64,000 nucleotides of DNA from UBA1219 sp045601425 (GTDB lineage Bacteria > Bacteroidota > Bacteroidia > Bacteroidales > P3), in the NCBI GenBank assembly GCA_045601425.1, contig JAZRZP010000025.1, positions 1 to 64,000 of the forward strand. Reading direction: 5' to 3'. Every line of letters begins with the position of its first letter. The stretch's first letter is position 1. Below are positions 1 to 9,136 of this stretch, piece after piece. Under the pieces are notes generated by a model. That model was not told the origin of the DNA, searched no databases, and saw only the letters and a program-made list of their open reading frames with translations. Position numbers and translations under genes: made by a program.

Positions 1-1
1 C

Positions 2-94
2 ATCGACGTGTCAGCATTCCCAGCAGGCAGTTACACAGTTGTGCTGGTTTGCGACAACGTACCGTGTCATAGCAAAATTTTAATAAAACATTAA
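2..94 (+). CDS. C-terminal end of a T9SS type A sorting-domain protein (partial)
   Basis: Only the last 30 codons lie in the window; the frame enters at base 2 and stops with TAA at 92-94. The residues read IDVSAFPAGSYTVVLV and end SKILIKH. This is the usual end of a type A T9SS sorting domain: a short strand, then 'aGsYtv', then a Lys-rich final strand. In known systems this domain takes cargo to PorV/PorU for export and attachment to the cell surface. The body of the protein is upstream of the window, so its activity cannot be told. A strong hairpin terminator follows directly. Confidence 0.7.
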   Translation: MDVSAFPAGSYTVVLVCDNVPCHSKILIKH

Positions 95-100
95 AACATT

Positions 101-135
101 AAAAAATCCCTTCCTGAATGGAAGGGATTTTTTGT
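101..135 (+). terminator. Rho-independent terminator after the partial T9SS cargo gene
   Basis: AAAAAATCCCTTCC and GGAAGGGATTTTTT form a near-perfect hairpin with a loop of 4-5 bases, ending in a T run. It lies seven bases after the stop of the partial gene. Confidence 0.85.
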
Positions 136-215
136 TTTTCAGGTGTTTTTATTTTTTTGCAGAAGAGGTTGCATTCTGGTCAGGAATCTACCCGAAAGAT
201 CCTTTTGATGAAAAA

Positions 216-247
216 TTTGCATATAAGTGAAAAAAAATGTATCTTTG
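216..247 (+). promoter_or_regulatory. Bacteroidetes-type promoter of the outer-membrane receptor
   Basis: TTTG at 216-219 and TATCTTTG at 240-247 are 20 bases apart, matching the Bacteroidetes sigma-ABfr -33/-7 consensus. The start codon at 302 leaves a leader of about 50 bases. Confidence 0.7.
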
Positions 248-301
248 CAACAATTTTTCGCATAAAAACGATACCAATTATCATACAAATACAAAAAATA
301 C

Positions 302-2866
302 ATGAAAATATCACGATTATTAGTTCTGGGCTTATTGACGTTAAGTACAGTTGTAATGGCACAGGGTCCCGGTGGCGGTTTCGGCGGATTTGGCGGCGGC
401 CGTCCGGGAGGCAGAACTCCCCGTGGAGACATGAACCGGCGTGCAAATGAAAACACACAAACACAGCAGAAAAAGGAAAAGACAAACGGCAAGACATATA
501 CGGTAATCGGCGTTTTGCAGGAGTTCGACAGTCAGGAACCGCTGATGTATGCCAATGTGGCGGTTTTGAAAAGGTCCGATTCTTCTTTCGTGCGCGGAGC
601 ATCTTCCGACGACAGGGGAAAGGTGACTCTGACTGGGATTCCGGCAGGTGAGTATTTGCTCAGGGTTACGAGCATAGGGTACCAAAACATCATGATACCG
701 ACCGACGTAAGGTGCGACACCAACATAGGAACACTCAAAATAAAGCAGGGTGCCACGACACTCAACGCAGTGGTAATAAGCGAAAAACGCCCGATATATT
801 CGGTTGACGGGGAAAAGAACCTTTACAACGTAACCGATGACCCGAGCATACAGACCGGAACTACAGCCGACGCTCTGCAAAACGCTCCCGGCGTGGAAGT
901 GGACATAGAAGGCAACATCACACTGAGAGGCGTTTCCAGCGTGGATATATGGATAAACGACAAGCCTTCCCATCTCAATGAAGAAAATCTCAAGACCTAC
1001 ATACAGCAGCTGCCGGCCAATGCACTGGAACGCATCGAGGTCATCACCAACCCTTCGGCAAGGTACGGGTCCAAAACCGACGGCGGTGTCATAAACATTG
1101 TCACCAACGCAAAAGTGAAGAAAAACAGTTTTACCAGCTTCGGCATAAACGGGTCGACCCAGCCCAACACCATGCCATGGATATCGTACATGTGGGCAAA
1201 CGAAAAGTGGTCGTTCAACATATATGCCGGTGGCAGATATTCCAACAGAAAAAACAAATCGGACGGCTGGCTGTATAAACTTGACAAGTTAGGTGACACC
1301 ACTACTCACGAAATAGACACGTCGAACAGTGAGAACAGATCTATCTCCGGAAATGTGTACCTGAATGCCACGTATTACATGGATTCCATGAACACTTTCT
1401 CCATGTGGGGAAGCGTAAACGGTTCGTGGAACAACAGCGAATCGGACAAGAAGCAGTTACGCGAAGAGTATTTGCAGGGCAAACTTTACGAATACCGTAC
1501 CGGCGATACCGTGAGCAGCCACCGCGGATTCGGCAACATAGGCCTGAACTATGAGCACAAATTCAACAATTTCGGACACAAGATTTCGGCAGATTTCGGA
1601 ACTTCCATCTCGAATTCCGAAAGCGAAAACATTTTCAGACGTAAGTACGGCGAACCTTTCGTGGCCATGAGCAAAGACAAGAAAGTAACCAATGACGGCA
1701 GGGCTCAGAATTTCAATTTCAGCGTCGATTATGCGTTGCCATATTCCAGAAACGGTGAAATAGAATTGGGCTTGTCGTATGATTTGGATAAGGACAACGC
1801 CTTGGTGAGCACGGATACCGCGGTCGTTTTCGGGAACAGAGATTACCGTACCGACAGTCTGCGTTTCTGCGACAGCAAGGGAAGCAGTACCCGATTTGAC
1901 GGATATTTCACGATACGTCACCAGTTCGGCAATCTTACGGTTAAGGGAGGACTTCGTGCCGCCTACAACAATATCGACTATCAGGTTTTCAACACAATTC
2001 AGAAACAGGACGGAATCGACGTGGAAAAAGATTATTTCACCCTCATGCCGTCAATACATCTGTCGTACCGCACAGAGAGCATGCACACATTTACGTTGAG
2101 CTATTCGCGCAGGGTACGCAACCCCCAAAGTTCGCAGTTGAGCATGTTCCGTACATATTCCGAAGACAGTTACTCGTTTGGAAATCCGGAGCTGGAATCC
2201 ACCTACACCAATTCATTTGAAGGCGGATGGACCAAATATTACGAAAATTTCGGCTCGGTATCGGTATCGGCCTACCATCGTAACTCCCAAAACCAGATAA
2301 ACACGCTGACAACTTCGGAATACAATGACATTTTCGGACGAATGATAATGATTTCCCAGCCGGTGAACCTCGGAGCATCGTACAACACTGGCGGCGAACT
2401 GAGAATCGTATATCGTCCCGAAAGCTATTTCAATGTCCGTTTCTACGCAAACCTCTATGATTCGTACTTGGAGTACGTGGAGGAAAGCAATCACAAGACT
2501 TCGTACAGCTTCCGCGTCAATGTTTGGGCGAAACTTTGGGACAGACTCGAAGTCTTTGCGTCGGGAAGGTATAAGTCACCCACTCAGTCGTTGTATGCGG
2601 AACAGAAAGCGACATATTCCATCGACGGTGGTTTGCGGGCCGATTTTCTCAAGCGCAAGTTGTCCGTTTACGTCAACGTTCAGGATATTTTCAACTGGAA
2701 CAAATCAGAAAACACCATCAACAACCCACGCTACATTTCCTACAGTTCACAGAAGGTTACCAACAGCCGTTTCATAAGTGCCGGAGTGACATTCCGTTTC
2801 GGAAAGATGGAACTTGAGAGACGAGCCAAGATAGGTGGCGAAGGTCTTGGTGAGGGTGAAGAGTGA
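302..2866 (+). CDS. TonB-dependent-receptor-like outer-membrane beta-barrel protein
   Basis: 854 aa. A signal peptide of about 20 residues ends in VMAQ. A Gly/Arg/Pro-rich segment follows (GGGFGGFGGGRPGG), then a CarboxypepD_reg-like domain (about residues 65-150), a plug-like domain (about 160-270, with DALQNAPGVEVD and ALERIEVITNPSARYG), and a long beta-barrel in the OMP_b-brl_3 style. Family knowledge places it in the outer membrane as a transporter or related receptor; no substrate can be inferred because no SusD-like partner lies beside it. It is transcribed alone, with its own promoter and a downstream terminator. The last dozen residues after the barrel are charged and Gly-rich, an odd extension beyond the usual terminal aromatic strand. 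Confidence 0.85.
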   Translation: MKISRLLVLGLLTLSTVVMAQGPGGGFGGFGGGRPGGRTPRGDMNRRANENTQTQQKKEKTNGKTYTVIGVLQEFDSQEPLMYANVAVLKRSDSSFVRGASSDDRGKVTLTGIPAGEYLLRVTSIGYQNIMIPTDVRCDTNIGTLKIKQGATTLNAVVISEKRPIYSVDGEKNLYNVTDDPSIQTGTTADALQNAPGVEVDIEGNITLRGVSSVDIWINDKPSHLNEENLKTYIQQLPANALERIEVITNPSARYGSKTDGGVINIVTNAKVKKNSFTSFGINGSTQPNTMPWISYMWANEKWSFNIYAGGRYSNRKNKSDGWLYKLDKLGDTTTHEIDTSNSENRSISGNVYLNATYYMDSMNTFSMWGSVNGSWNNSESDKKQLREEYLQGKLYEYRTGDTVSSHRGFGNIGLNYEHKFNNFGHKISADFGTSISNSESENIFRRKYGEPFVAMSKDKKVTNDGRAQNFNFSVDYALPYSRNGEIELGLSYDLDKDNALVSTDTAVVFGNRDYRTDSLRFCDSKGSSTRFDGYFTIRHQFGNLTVKGGLRAAYNNIDYQVFNTIQKQDGIDVEKDYFTLMPSIHLSYRTESMHTFTLSYSRRVRNPQSSQLSMFRTYSEDSYSFGNPELESTYTNSFEGGWTKYYENFGSVSVSAYHRNSQNQINTLTTSEYNDIFGRMIMISQPVNLGASYNTGGELRIVYRPESYFNVRFYANLYDSYLEYVEESNHKTSYSFRVNVWAKLWDRLEVFASGRYKSPTQSLYAEQKATYSIDGGLRADFLKRKLSVYVNVQDIFNWNKSENTINNPRYISYSSQKVTNSRFISAGVTFRFGKMELERRAKIGGEGLGEGEE

Positions 2867-2879
2867 TGTATGTTGCACG

Positions 2880-2913
2880 AAAAAAAGCGAAGCCGTACGG
2901 CTTCGCTTTTTTT
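2880..2913. terminator. Bidirectional terminator between convergent genes
   Basis: AAAAAAGCGAAGCC and GGCTTCGCTTTTTT form a perfect hairpin between the converging receptor gene and the rluA-family gene. A T run lies on both sides, so it can serve both. Confidence 0.9.
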
Positions 2914-3760
2914 ATTCGAACAGGTCGGTAAACGATTGTGGAAAGGGTGTCTCGAACTGCATCCGTTTGCCGGTAACCGGGTGGAAGAAGCAGAGTTTGT
3001 AGGCGTGCAGTCCAAGACGGCCGATGGGGTCGTCGGGGTTGTTGTAGCGGAAATCGCCGACAACCGGGTGCCCCATGACTTTCGAATGTATTCGTATCTG
3101 GTTTTTACGTCCCGTGTCGAGCTTGAATTCCACAAGGGAGTAGTTTTCTGCGTATTTGAGTGTGCGATAGTGGGTTACGGCGAATTTTCCGCCGTTGTCT
3201 TCGGCACTGCAGGCATAGCGTCCGTCGTCTTCGTACCGGATGTACGATTCGATGGTGCCTTCTTCTCGCATTTTGCCGGAAAGTACGGCAATGTAGCGCC
3301 GATCGTAGACCTTGCCTTTCCAGTCGGCTTCGAACATGAGTTCCACTTTTTTGTCTTTTGTGAAAATCAGCAGTCCGGACGTGTCGCGGTCGAGGCGGTG
3401 CACGACGTGTGCCCTGCAACGCTGGTGTGTGAAGAGCAGATAGTCGTTGAGAATGTTCTGCAGTGACGGATCGTTTTGTGTGAGACTGTGGGTAAGTATG
3501 CCTTCTTTTTTCTCGACTATGAGCAGGTATTTGTCTTCGTAGACAATTTTCATCCATTGGCTGAGAAAAGTGCCCGATTTTTCGACGGTTACAATATCTC
3601 CCGGGTGTAGCAGCAAGTTGTATTGGGAAACGTGTTCGCCGTTTATGCAGACCATCCCGTTTACCAGCCAGCTTTTTATTTTGGTACGACTTGTGGTGGA
3701 ATTTTTTTCAATAAGGAAACTCATCAATTCTTGTACTGCATCTGCCTTGAATTCGTTCAT
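2912..3760 (-). CDS. RluA-family RNA pseudouridine synthase
   Basis: 282 aa. An N-terminal S4-like RNA-binding domain (about residues 20-60, with SRTKIKSWLVNGMVCING) precedes the pseudouridine synthase catalytic domain. The catalytic motif HRLDRDTSGLLIF carries the conserved Asp, and KNQIRIH and LGLHAYKL motifs follow. The family converts specific uridines in rRNA or tRNA to pseudouridine in the cytoplasm; the target cannot be assigned from sequence alone. The gene ends at the bidirectional terminator. The start used gives MNEFKADAVQELMSFL, consistent with the family's N-terminal length. Confidence 0.9.
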   Translation of the reverse strand: MNEFKADAVQELMSFLIEKNSTTSRTKIKSWLVNGMVCINGEHVSQYNLLLHPGDIVTVEKSGTFLSQWMKIVYEDKYLLIVEKKEGILTHSLTQNDPSLQNILNDYLLFTHQRCRAHVVHRLDRDTSGLLIFTKDKKVELMFEADWKGKVYDRRYIAVLSGKMREEGTIESYIRYEDDGRYACSAEDNGGKFAVTHYRTLKYAENYSLVEFKLDTGRKNQIRIHSKVMGHPVVGDFRYNNPDDPIGRLGLHAYKLCFFHPVTGKRMQFETPFPQSFTDLFE

Positions 3761-3782
3761 CGTATCGTGAGATTTTTTTGTA

Positions 3783-4016
3783 TTATTTCAGTTTTTCGGT
3801 TCGTTCTTTTGACAATATTTCTTCTGAAAAGCTAAGCAGGCACTCGTATTCGCCGTTGCAATCCATTTCTTCTTCGATTATTGCCGGAGGCACCAGAGTG
3901 CAGGTTTCCTGCCTGCCGTCTCCGTTGAAATCGCCGGAAATCTGGGCATAAAGTCCGTTGCCGTTTGCATGCAAAAGACACAGAAGCACCACAATTAGAA
4001 TCCTTTTCAGCATCAT
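3783..4016 (-). CDS. Small secreted protein with one DxNxDGxxE calcium-loop-like motif
   Basis: 77 aa. A typical signal peptide (MMLKRILIVVLLCLL, ending near LYAQ) leads into SGDFNGDGRQETC, which resembles an EF-hand or FG-GAP calcium loop. The rest is acidic and has three Cys residues. It has its own promoter box just upstream, so it is probably expressed. The protein is too short for a beta-propeller and may be a decayed or minimal member of an FG-GAP family. No function is proposed. Confidence 0.55.
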   Translation of the reverse strand: MMLKRILIVVLLCLLHANGNGLYAQISGDFNGDGRQETCTLVPPAIIEEEMDCNGEYECLLSFSEEILSKERTEKLK

Positions 4017-4036
4017 AAAACTGTTGTTTCGGGTTG

Positions 4037-4044
4037 CAAAGATA
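4037..4044 (-). promoter_or_regulatory. -7 box (TATCTTTG) for the 77-aa secreted protein
   Basis: Read on the minus strand, TATCTTTGC lies 21 bases before the start codon at 4016. No clear -33 TTTG is seen at the usual distance. Confidence 0.55.
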
Positions 4045-4076
4045 CGAAAAAAAGTGATTGGCGGAAAAATTATTTG

Positions 4077-5486
4077 CTATTTCGTCTGTTTTTCCAGAAT
4101 CCAGTCGGCGATGAATTTTATGACCTCAGGGCTCGTGGTTTCTTCGATTATGCGGTAATTCAGGGAATTGTCGGGAGTGCAGTGCTGGAACAGGTGGTTC
4201 AGGCCATCGAAGTTTCTGACGGTTGCACGGCCACGGGTGAGTTCGGAGATTCTGGCGAGGTTTTCTCTGGCTGGAACCTGAAGGTCGTGGCTTCCGCCCA
4301 CTGCGAGTATTCGGCATCTGATTTTGGGCAGGTAGTCTTTCGGGTCGAGTTTGAGGAATGCCTTCATCCACGGATTTTGCAGCTGTTTTGCAAGAACGAA
4401 TATCCCGCTGCCGTCGAGTCCGCACAGCGAAAGATGTTCTTTCGAGAGATTTCCGGCTTTCTGTCTGACGGTATTCTTGAACAGTTCTATGAATCTGTTT
4501 TCGGGAGCGGTGTCGGCTATGGCAAAAAAATCTTTCATGCAGTTTATCCGTGATTCAATGACGGAGTCGGGAAAATTCTGCATGTCGAACAGTGCTCTGT
4601 TTTGCTGTAACAGAATTTCGGTACCGTTGTACCCTTGTCCGGCATAGGAGACTATGAATTTTACGTTTTTGTTGCGGGAAGCCACAATCTGTGCAATTAG
4701 TGCGCCTTCGCTGTGGCCGATGATCCCGACACGTTTCTTGTCGATTTTCTTGTGTTTGGCAAGGAAGTTGAACATGGCTTCGGCATCGTTTGCGAAGTCG
4801 AAAGTTGTGGCATTGGCCACATTGCCGATGGACAAACCGCAGCCGCGGTCGTCATATCGCAGCACCGCGATGCCTCTCTGGGCAAAATATTCAGCCATGA
4901 GAAGAAAAGGTTTGTGCCCGAAAAGTTCTTCGTTCCTGTCCTGCAGGCCAGAGCCGGAAACCAGTACTACGGCTGGAAATCTGCCGCTGCCGTTTTTGGG
5001 TATGGTCAGTGTCCCTGAAAGGGAAACGGAACCTTCTCCGTTTTCGATGGTTACACTCTCTTCGTCAAAAGAAAAAGGTGCTTTGGGTTCCTGTGGCCGG
5101 AAATCCCGATACATACCGTTGGCTGGAGTAAACTGTATTTTCGATGATGACATGTTTTGCCTGAAGATTCCGGCAAAGGAGTTGGCGTTTCTGTCGTAAA
5201 TAATGGTAATACGTAGCCGTAGCCTGTTGCTGATACAGGTGAGAGTGTCGTTCGAGAATGACCACCGTGAGACATTGATGGGATCTTCGTTCTGAGTGGG
5301 GCTGTACAAGACAGGGCAGATGCTGTCGTTCTCCGCTTCGAAAGTTAGGTTGATGGGCAGGTTCGCTGCGGGAATGACAGCGAGCCACCATTTGTTCGCA
5401 AAAGACTGCGGAAGTTCCCTCGTCTGGGCCTGAATGCAGGGAAACAGGCAGACAAGCAGTAGTGCAGTCAAAAGTTTTTTTGTCAT
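4077..5486 (-). CDS. Secreted alpha/beta hydrolase (serine esterase/acyl hydrolase type)
   Basis: 469 aa. A signal peptide (MTKKLLTALLLVCLF, cleaved near IQAQ) is followed by an N-terminal beta-rich region of about 120 residues and an alpha/beta hydrolase fold. The nucleophile elbow GHSEG, the oxyanion-loop region VLVSGSGLQDRNE, an Asp in GGSHDLQVP and a His in GLNHLFQ together give a complete Ser-Asp-His triad. Bacteroidetes relatives are annotated as general esterases or dienelactone-hydrolase-like; the substrate is not evident. It is the last gene of a probable rseC-tsaE-140aa-hydrolase cluster with tight spacing. Confidence 0.85.
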   Translation of the reverse strand: MTKKLLTALLLVCLFPCIQAQTRELPQSFANKWWLAVIPAANLPINLTFEAENDSICPVLYSPTQNEDPINVSRWSFSNDTLTCISNRLRLRITIIYDRNANSFAGIFRQNMSSSKIQFTPANGMYRDFRPQEPKAPFSFDEESVTIENGEGSVSLSGTLTIPKNGSGRFPAVVLVSGSGLQDRNEELFGHKPFLLMAEYFAQRGIAVLRYDDRGCGLSIGNVANATTFDFANDAEAMFNFLAKHKKIDKKRVGIIGHSEGALIAQIVASRNKNVKFIVSYAGQGYNGTEILLQQNRALFDMQNFPDSVIESRINCMKDFFAIADTAPENRFIELFKNTVRQKAGNLSKEHLSLCGLDGSGIFVLAKQLQNPWMKAFLKLDPKDYLPKIRCRILAVGGSHDLQVPARENLARISELTRGRATVRNFDGLNHLFQHCTPDNSLNYRIIEETTSPEVIKFIADWILEKQTK

Positions 5487-5498
5487 GTAGTTGAGGTT

Positions 5499-5921
5499 TT
5501 AAAGTTTGTAAGTTGAGAATTCGAGACGGAAATATTTTTTTCGGATGATGAATTCGTAAGCAATCCATACGGCGAAATATCCGTTTGTGAAAATGCTGTA
5601 TACCGTATTCCATGGTGAAGGAAGCGTGAAGAAAATGTCAGCGAACCACATTCCGAGGTCGAGGTACAGCAGCATGTCCCACCATTTTTCGCGGTCGCGG
5701 AAAGTAAGCATGTTGCGTACGCCGCTCTGCACATTGATCCATTGTGAAGCCGAAAAAAACGGTATTATGCTCTGTATGGTGACGCGGTACTCGCCTTCAG
5801 GTATCTCCAGACTGGCTTCCGTGTTCTGCATTGTTCCGACCAAAATGTTGTTTATCAGAATTTTATGCGGAATTGCCGGCATGAGCGCGGACTTTTTGTA
5901 CTTTATGGTGAGAATTCCCAT
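5499..5921 (-). CDS. Conserved-looking hypothetical protein with PEGA-like N-terminus and a membrane segment
   Basis: 140 aa, no signal peptide. Residues 15-70 look like a small beta domain (IPHKILINNILVGTMQN, then EIPEGEYRVTIQS), resembling the PEGA-type fold. The C-terminal half is aromatic-rich with one or two membrane-compatible helices (about residues 83-125). It starts one base after the tsaE stop and ends 12 bases before the hydrolase start, which indicates co-transcription. I do not recognise the family. Confidence 0.6.
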   Translation of the reverse strand: MGILTIKYKKSALMPAIPHKILINNILVGTMQNTEASLEIPEGEYRVTIQSIIPFFSASQWINVQSGVRNMLTFRDREKWWDMLLYLDLGMWFADIFFTLPSPWNTVYSIFTNGYFAVWIAYEFIIRKKYFRLEFSTYKL

Positions 5922-5922
5922 G

Positions 5923-6354
5923 TCAGTCAGTTGTTTTGGAAGCAGTTATGCGACGTTCCCCAGAAGGCATTTCGCATATTTCGATTTTTACGTACGACAA
6001 CGGCAGAATCTGTTCCACGTTTTCAGTCCATTCCGTGAAACAGTAGTGCCCGCTGTAAAAATATTCTTCGTACCCGATATCGTAAGTTTCCGATATTGAG
6101 TTTATTCTGTAAAAGTCGAAATGGAAAATTGGGTCGCCGTTGCCGGAGAGATATTCGTTCACTATGGCGAAAGTCGGGCTGCATACATTGTCGTTGGAAC
6201 CGAGAGCGAGACACAGTTCCTTGATGAATGTGGTCTTACCTGCACCCATTTTGCCGTAGAATGCGAAGAATCTTTCTTCGGGAAAAGCGGCGAGCAGTTC
6301 CCTTGCGGCCTCGGGCAGGTTTTCCAGTGTCGTAACTATTTGTTTTTCGGTCAT
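5923..6354 (-). CDS. tsaE: tRNA threonylcarbamoyladenosine biosynthesis ATPase TsaE
   Basis: 143 aa. P-loop at residues 33-42 (YGKMGAGKTT), CSPTFAIVNEY, the FHFDFYRI motif and FTEWTENVE are all diagnostic of TsaE. It is the ATPase partner of TsaB/TsaD that makes the N6-threonylcarbamoyl modification at A37 of ANN-decoding tRNAs. Its start overlaps the rseC-like stop by four bases (ATGA), which implies translational coupling. Confidence 0.95.
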   Translation of the reverse strand: MTEKQIVTTLENLPEAARELLAAFPEERFFAFYGKMGAGKTTFIKELCLALGSNDNVCSPTFAIVNEYLSGNGDPIFHFDFYRINSISETYDIGYEEYFYSGHYCFTEWTENVEQILPLSYVKIEICEMPSGERRITASKTTD

Positions 6355-6770
6355 TGTTCCATTATTTTGAAGTCGAATTCGGTATCCAGTTTTTTTCTGC
6401 AGGAATACAGGACCATGTAGTATATTGCCAGAAAAGCCAGACCTGCCGTGGCTGAAAGCAGTTCTGAACCTGTTGCCAGCATCAGAATCACGGTTACGGC
6501 AACTACGACTGCGGCAGGTATTATGTAGGCAATGAAAGTTGCCAGAAGTCCCTTGTTTGTGGAGACGGCAACTTCCACAGTGTCACCGACTTGAGGAACG
6601 GTTTTCAGATTCTTCGTTTTTATGTCGATTATTTTGTCTTCCTTGTCGGAGATGGTGCACATCGTTTTTGCGTGGCACGAAGCACACGCCGAAAGCGATT
6701 CGATTTTTACTTTCACGAGTTCGGAAGTTACCTTGATTACAGTTCCTGTATGTTTCGCAATGTCGGGCAT
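6351..6770 (-). CDS. SoxR-reducing system RseC-family membrane protein
   Basis: 139 aa from the ATG at 6770. A start further upstream at 6845 would lie ahead of the promoter box and is unlikely. The N-terminal soluble domain carries CASCHAKTMC, the Cys cluster of the RseC family, followed by two membrane helices (about residues 75-115). The family is tied to redox membrane complexes, where it often sits beside rnf genes or acts on sigma-E and SoxR. Here there is no rnf gene; it is instead the first gene of an operon with tsaE. Confidence 0.8.
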   Translation of the reverse strand: MPDIAKHTGTVIKVTSELVKVKIESLSACASCHAKTMCTISDKEDKIIDIKTKNLKTVPQVGDTVEVAVSTNKGLLATFIAYIIPAAVVVAVTVILMLATGSELLSATAGLAFLAIYYMVLYSCRKKLDTEFDFKIMEQ

Positions 6771-6802
6771 CTGAAGCAGTTTTGGGTTATGTTTTACGCT
6801 TG

Positions 6803-6810
6803 CAAAGATA
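6803..6810 (-). promoter_or_regulatory. -7 box (TATCTTTG) of the rseC-tsaE operon
   Basis: On the minus strand TATCTTTGC lies 33 bases before ATG 6770 and inside the longer open frame, which fixes the start at 6770. Confidence 0.6.
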
Positions 6811-6845
6811 CGAAAAAATACGTTCGTGGGGAAAAATATTTTCAT

Positions 6846-7172
6846 CTTCTCCGGCCTGATATGAGGAAAAAGTTGGCGTCTTGCCGGAATTTTCTCTCAC
6901 CGCAGAAGGCAATTTGTCCGAGCATGTGAAAAAAAATTAAAAAGACGCATATTTATAATATATTGATAATCAGTAAAATACCCCCCCCTATAAGGGTATG
7001 TGCGTTTTTTTTAGGTACTGCCCTGAAAAAACGTGAAAATATCGGAAATAATTTGTAACTTTGCATTGTAATTCAGTCATGCTTTGAGCAGGTTGACTGT
7101 CTGTCGATTTTAAAACGCAGCCGTGGTAACCGTTCGGAGCATGATATAAAACAACTGTTTAAAAACAACGTT
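6846..7172. other. Intergenic region with C8 tract, hairpins and promoter
   Basis: No gene is seen in these 327 bases. They hold an imperfect hairpin (GACGCATA near 6942, TATGTGCG then a T run at 6997-7012) that encloses a run of eight C at 6981-6988; ATACCC and GGGTAT flank that run. TAACTTTG at 7056-7063 is a -7 box for the T9SS gene at 7173/7205, leaving a leader of about 110 bases. Confidence 0.5.
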
Positions 7173-9085
7173 ATGAAAAAAATTTTTGTTATTTAGTTGC
7201 AGTAATGGTGCTGTTGGCCGGCAAAGTGCAGGCACAGTCGGGTTGCGGGGCACCTTTGAATGTTAGGCTTGCTTCTCTCGGACAGGGTGGGGCGGCAGTT
7301 TTCGTATGGAATGATACAAACAGCGTACAGCCTTTGGGCTGGCTTGTGGAATACGGACAGCAGGGATTTGTTCCGGGTACCGGAACGTCGCTGTTTACCG
7401 CAACCAATTCGGCAGTCTTGACAGGGCTCGTCCGGCATGTTTCATACCAGATTTACGTCAGAACGGTCTGCAGGGCAGGAGATACAAGTTCTCCGGAAAT
7501 ATTGGACTATTTTTTCTATTGCGGTAGCCAACGGCCTTGTATAGATTATGCATCCCTTTCGAACGCCGTATGCACATACGGAACGTACCACACTTATGGA
7601 AACTACGACACAAACTATCCCGGTCCTTATGCCAATGTTGGTTTGGTGGACCATGGACCATGGGAATACGGACGTGGTAATAGTGTCGGAAGTCTGCACA
7701 CGGTTGTCGTTCAACCTGATTTTGATGAAAGTACAAATTATCAGTTGACTGATGTGCCTTTGCAGGAATGCGAATCGGTGCGTCTGGGAGGCAGAGGTGG
7801 TACAAACCAGTGTCAGGCCATCAAGTACACGCTTGTTGTGGATACAAACCTGTACGATGCACTGGCAATACGTTACGCCACGGTAATGAAAAAAGAAAAC
7901 TCGGAGGATAGTCCTGCACGCTTCACCATTGAATTCATGAATGATAACGACAGCCTTATAGCACCTGTTTTCGACGTGAATCCATACAATACGCAGGGCT
8001 GGCAAATAGGTGCGGACAGCAGCATAGTGTGGAGACCATGGGACATCGTAGGACTGGATTTCAGGCCATATCACGATTCGGTGGTGAATCTGAGGTTCAC
8101 GACATTCCATTGCGGCGATGATTCCGTCGAACACTTCGGTTATGCTTATTATTCGTTGAATTCATGTATGAATGCACGGTTGCTTCCGGTACAGACGTTC
8201 ATGAACAAAGACCATTCGATGGTATTCAAGGCACCGGACGGGTTCCGTTACAGGTGGTTTCTGTATTCCGACACGGCGAATGTCATTGATACCGATCAGG
8301 TTGCCAGAATTCCTCATGGGGAACGTTTCGGATGCCGTATATTCGACGGCTTCGGTCACAGCCGGGTGCTTTCGTCAATGGCATACGAACGTACTCCACA
8401 TGCAGGGTTCACCGCAACTGTCAACATGCCCACATGTACAGGACGGTCTCTCATCCTTCATGGAAGACCCTTCGTGACTATCGACAGCGATAACTATGCA
8501 ATACCGGAAGAAGTTGATTTCTACCACTGGATAGTGGACGGGGAAGTATTGACTGACGGCGGTAATCTTGACGCAGATTTAGCCATTACTCCGGGCGTGC
8601 ATACCGTAAGTTTCGTGACCGGACTCAGTTACAACGGAAGAACCGACACCATGACAATGTCTGTGACAGTTCCCGATACGGGATTCATCGTGAAAAACGT
8701 TTTTGATACCATAGATGCCGGAGGAACATACGTCTTCGGCGGCGAGACACTCACTTGTTCCGGAATTTATTCCGACACGCTGCAGTCAGTCGGAGGCTGC
8801 GACAGCATTGTGGTACTGAATCTCACGGTGAAAAACGAAAGTACGGGCAATGCGGCCGATTTACCCGAAATAAAGATATATCCCAATCCGGTAAGGAACG
8901 TGCTTACAATCGAAACACTGTCGGACGTCATCGAAAAGCTCGAAATCATCGACAATGCCGGACGTACGCAGATGGTTGTCACGAACGTGCGGAATCTCGA
9001 CCTTTCGGGACTGGAAGACGGAATCTACCATATCCGCATGACAACGCTACATGGTGTAGTGCTGAAACGCATAGTGAAACAGTGA
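7173..9085 (+). CDS. T9SS type A sorting-domain protein; signal peptide split by a frameshift
   Basis: The main frame from ATG 7205 gives 626 aa. ATG 7173 reads MKKIFVI and then hits TAG at 7194. Adding one base in the A7-T5 run (7176-7187) would join it to the main frame and rebuild a normal signal peptide ending VQAQ, so one base seems missing. Read from 7205 alone, the signal peptide lacks its charged start. The mature protein begins with a fibronectin type III-like domain (about residues 15-105), has several Cys-containing beta modules and a GGCDSIVVLNLTV repeat unit seen in Bacteroidetes adhesins, and ends in a type A sorting domain (IYPNPVRNVLTIE to VLKRIVKQ). It is a likely surface or secreted adhesin-like protein. 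Confidence 0.75.
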
Positions 9086-9136
9086 CGCTCGGGATGGCGG
9101 CAGAAAAGACTCCTGCCATGACCGAAGACCGGTTCG

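Noticed and set aside
2870..3466. 198-codon plus-strand frame over the RluA gene
   Set aside because: It begins at the terminator and is antisense to a clear pseudouridine synthase.
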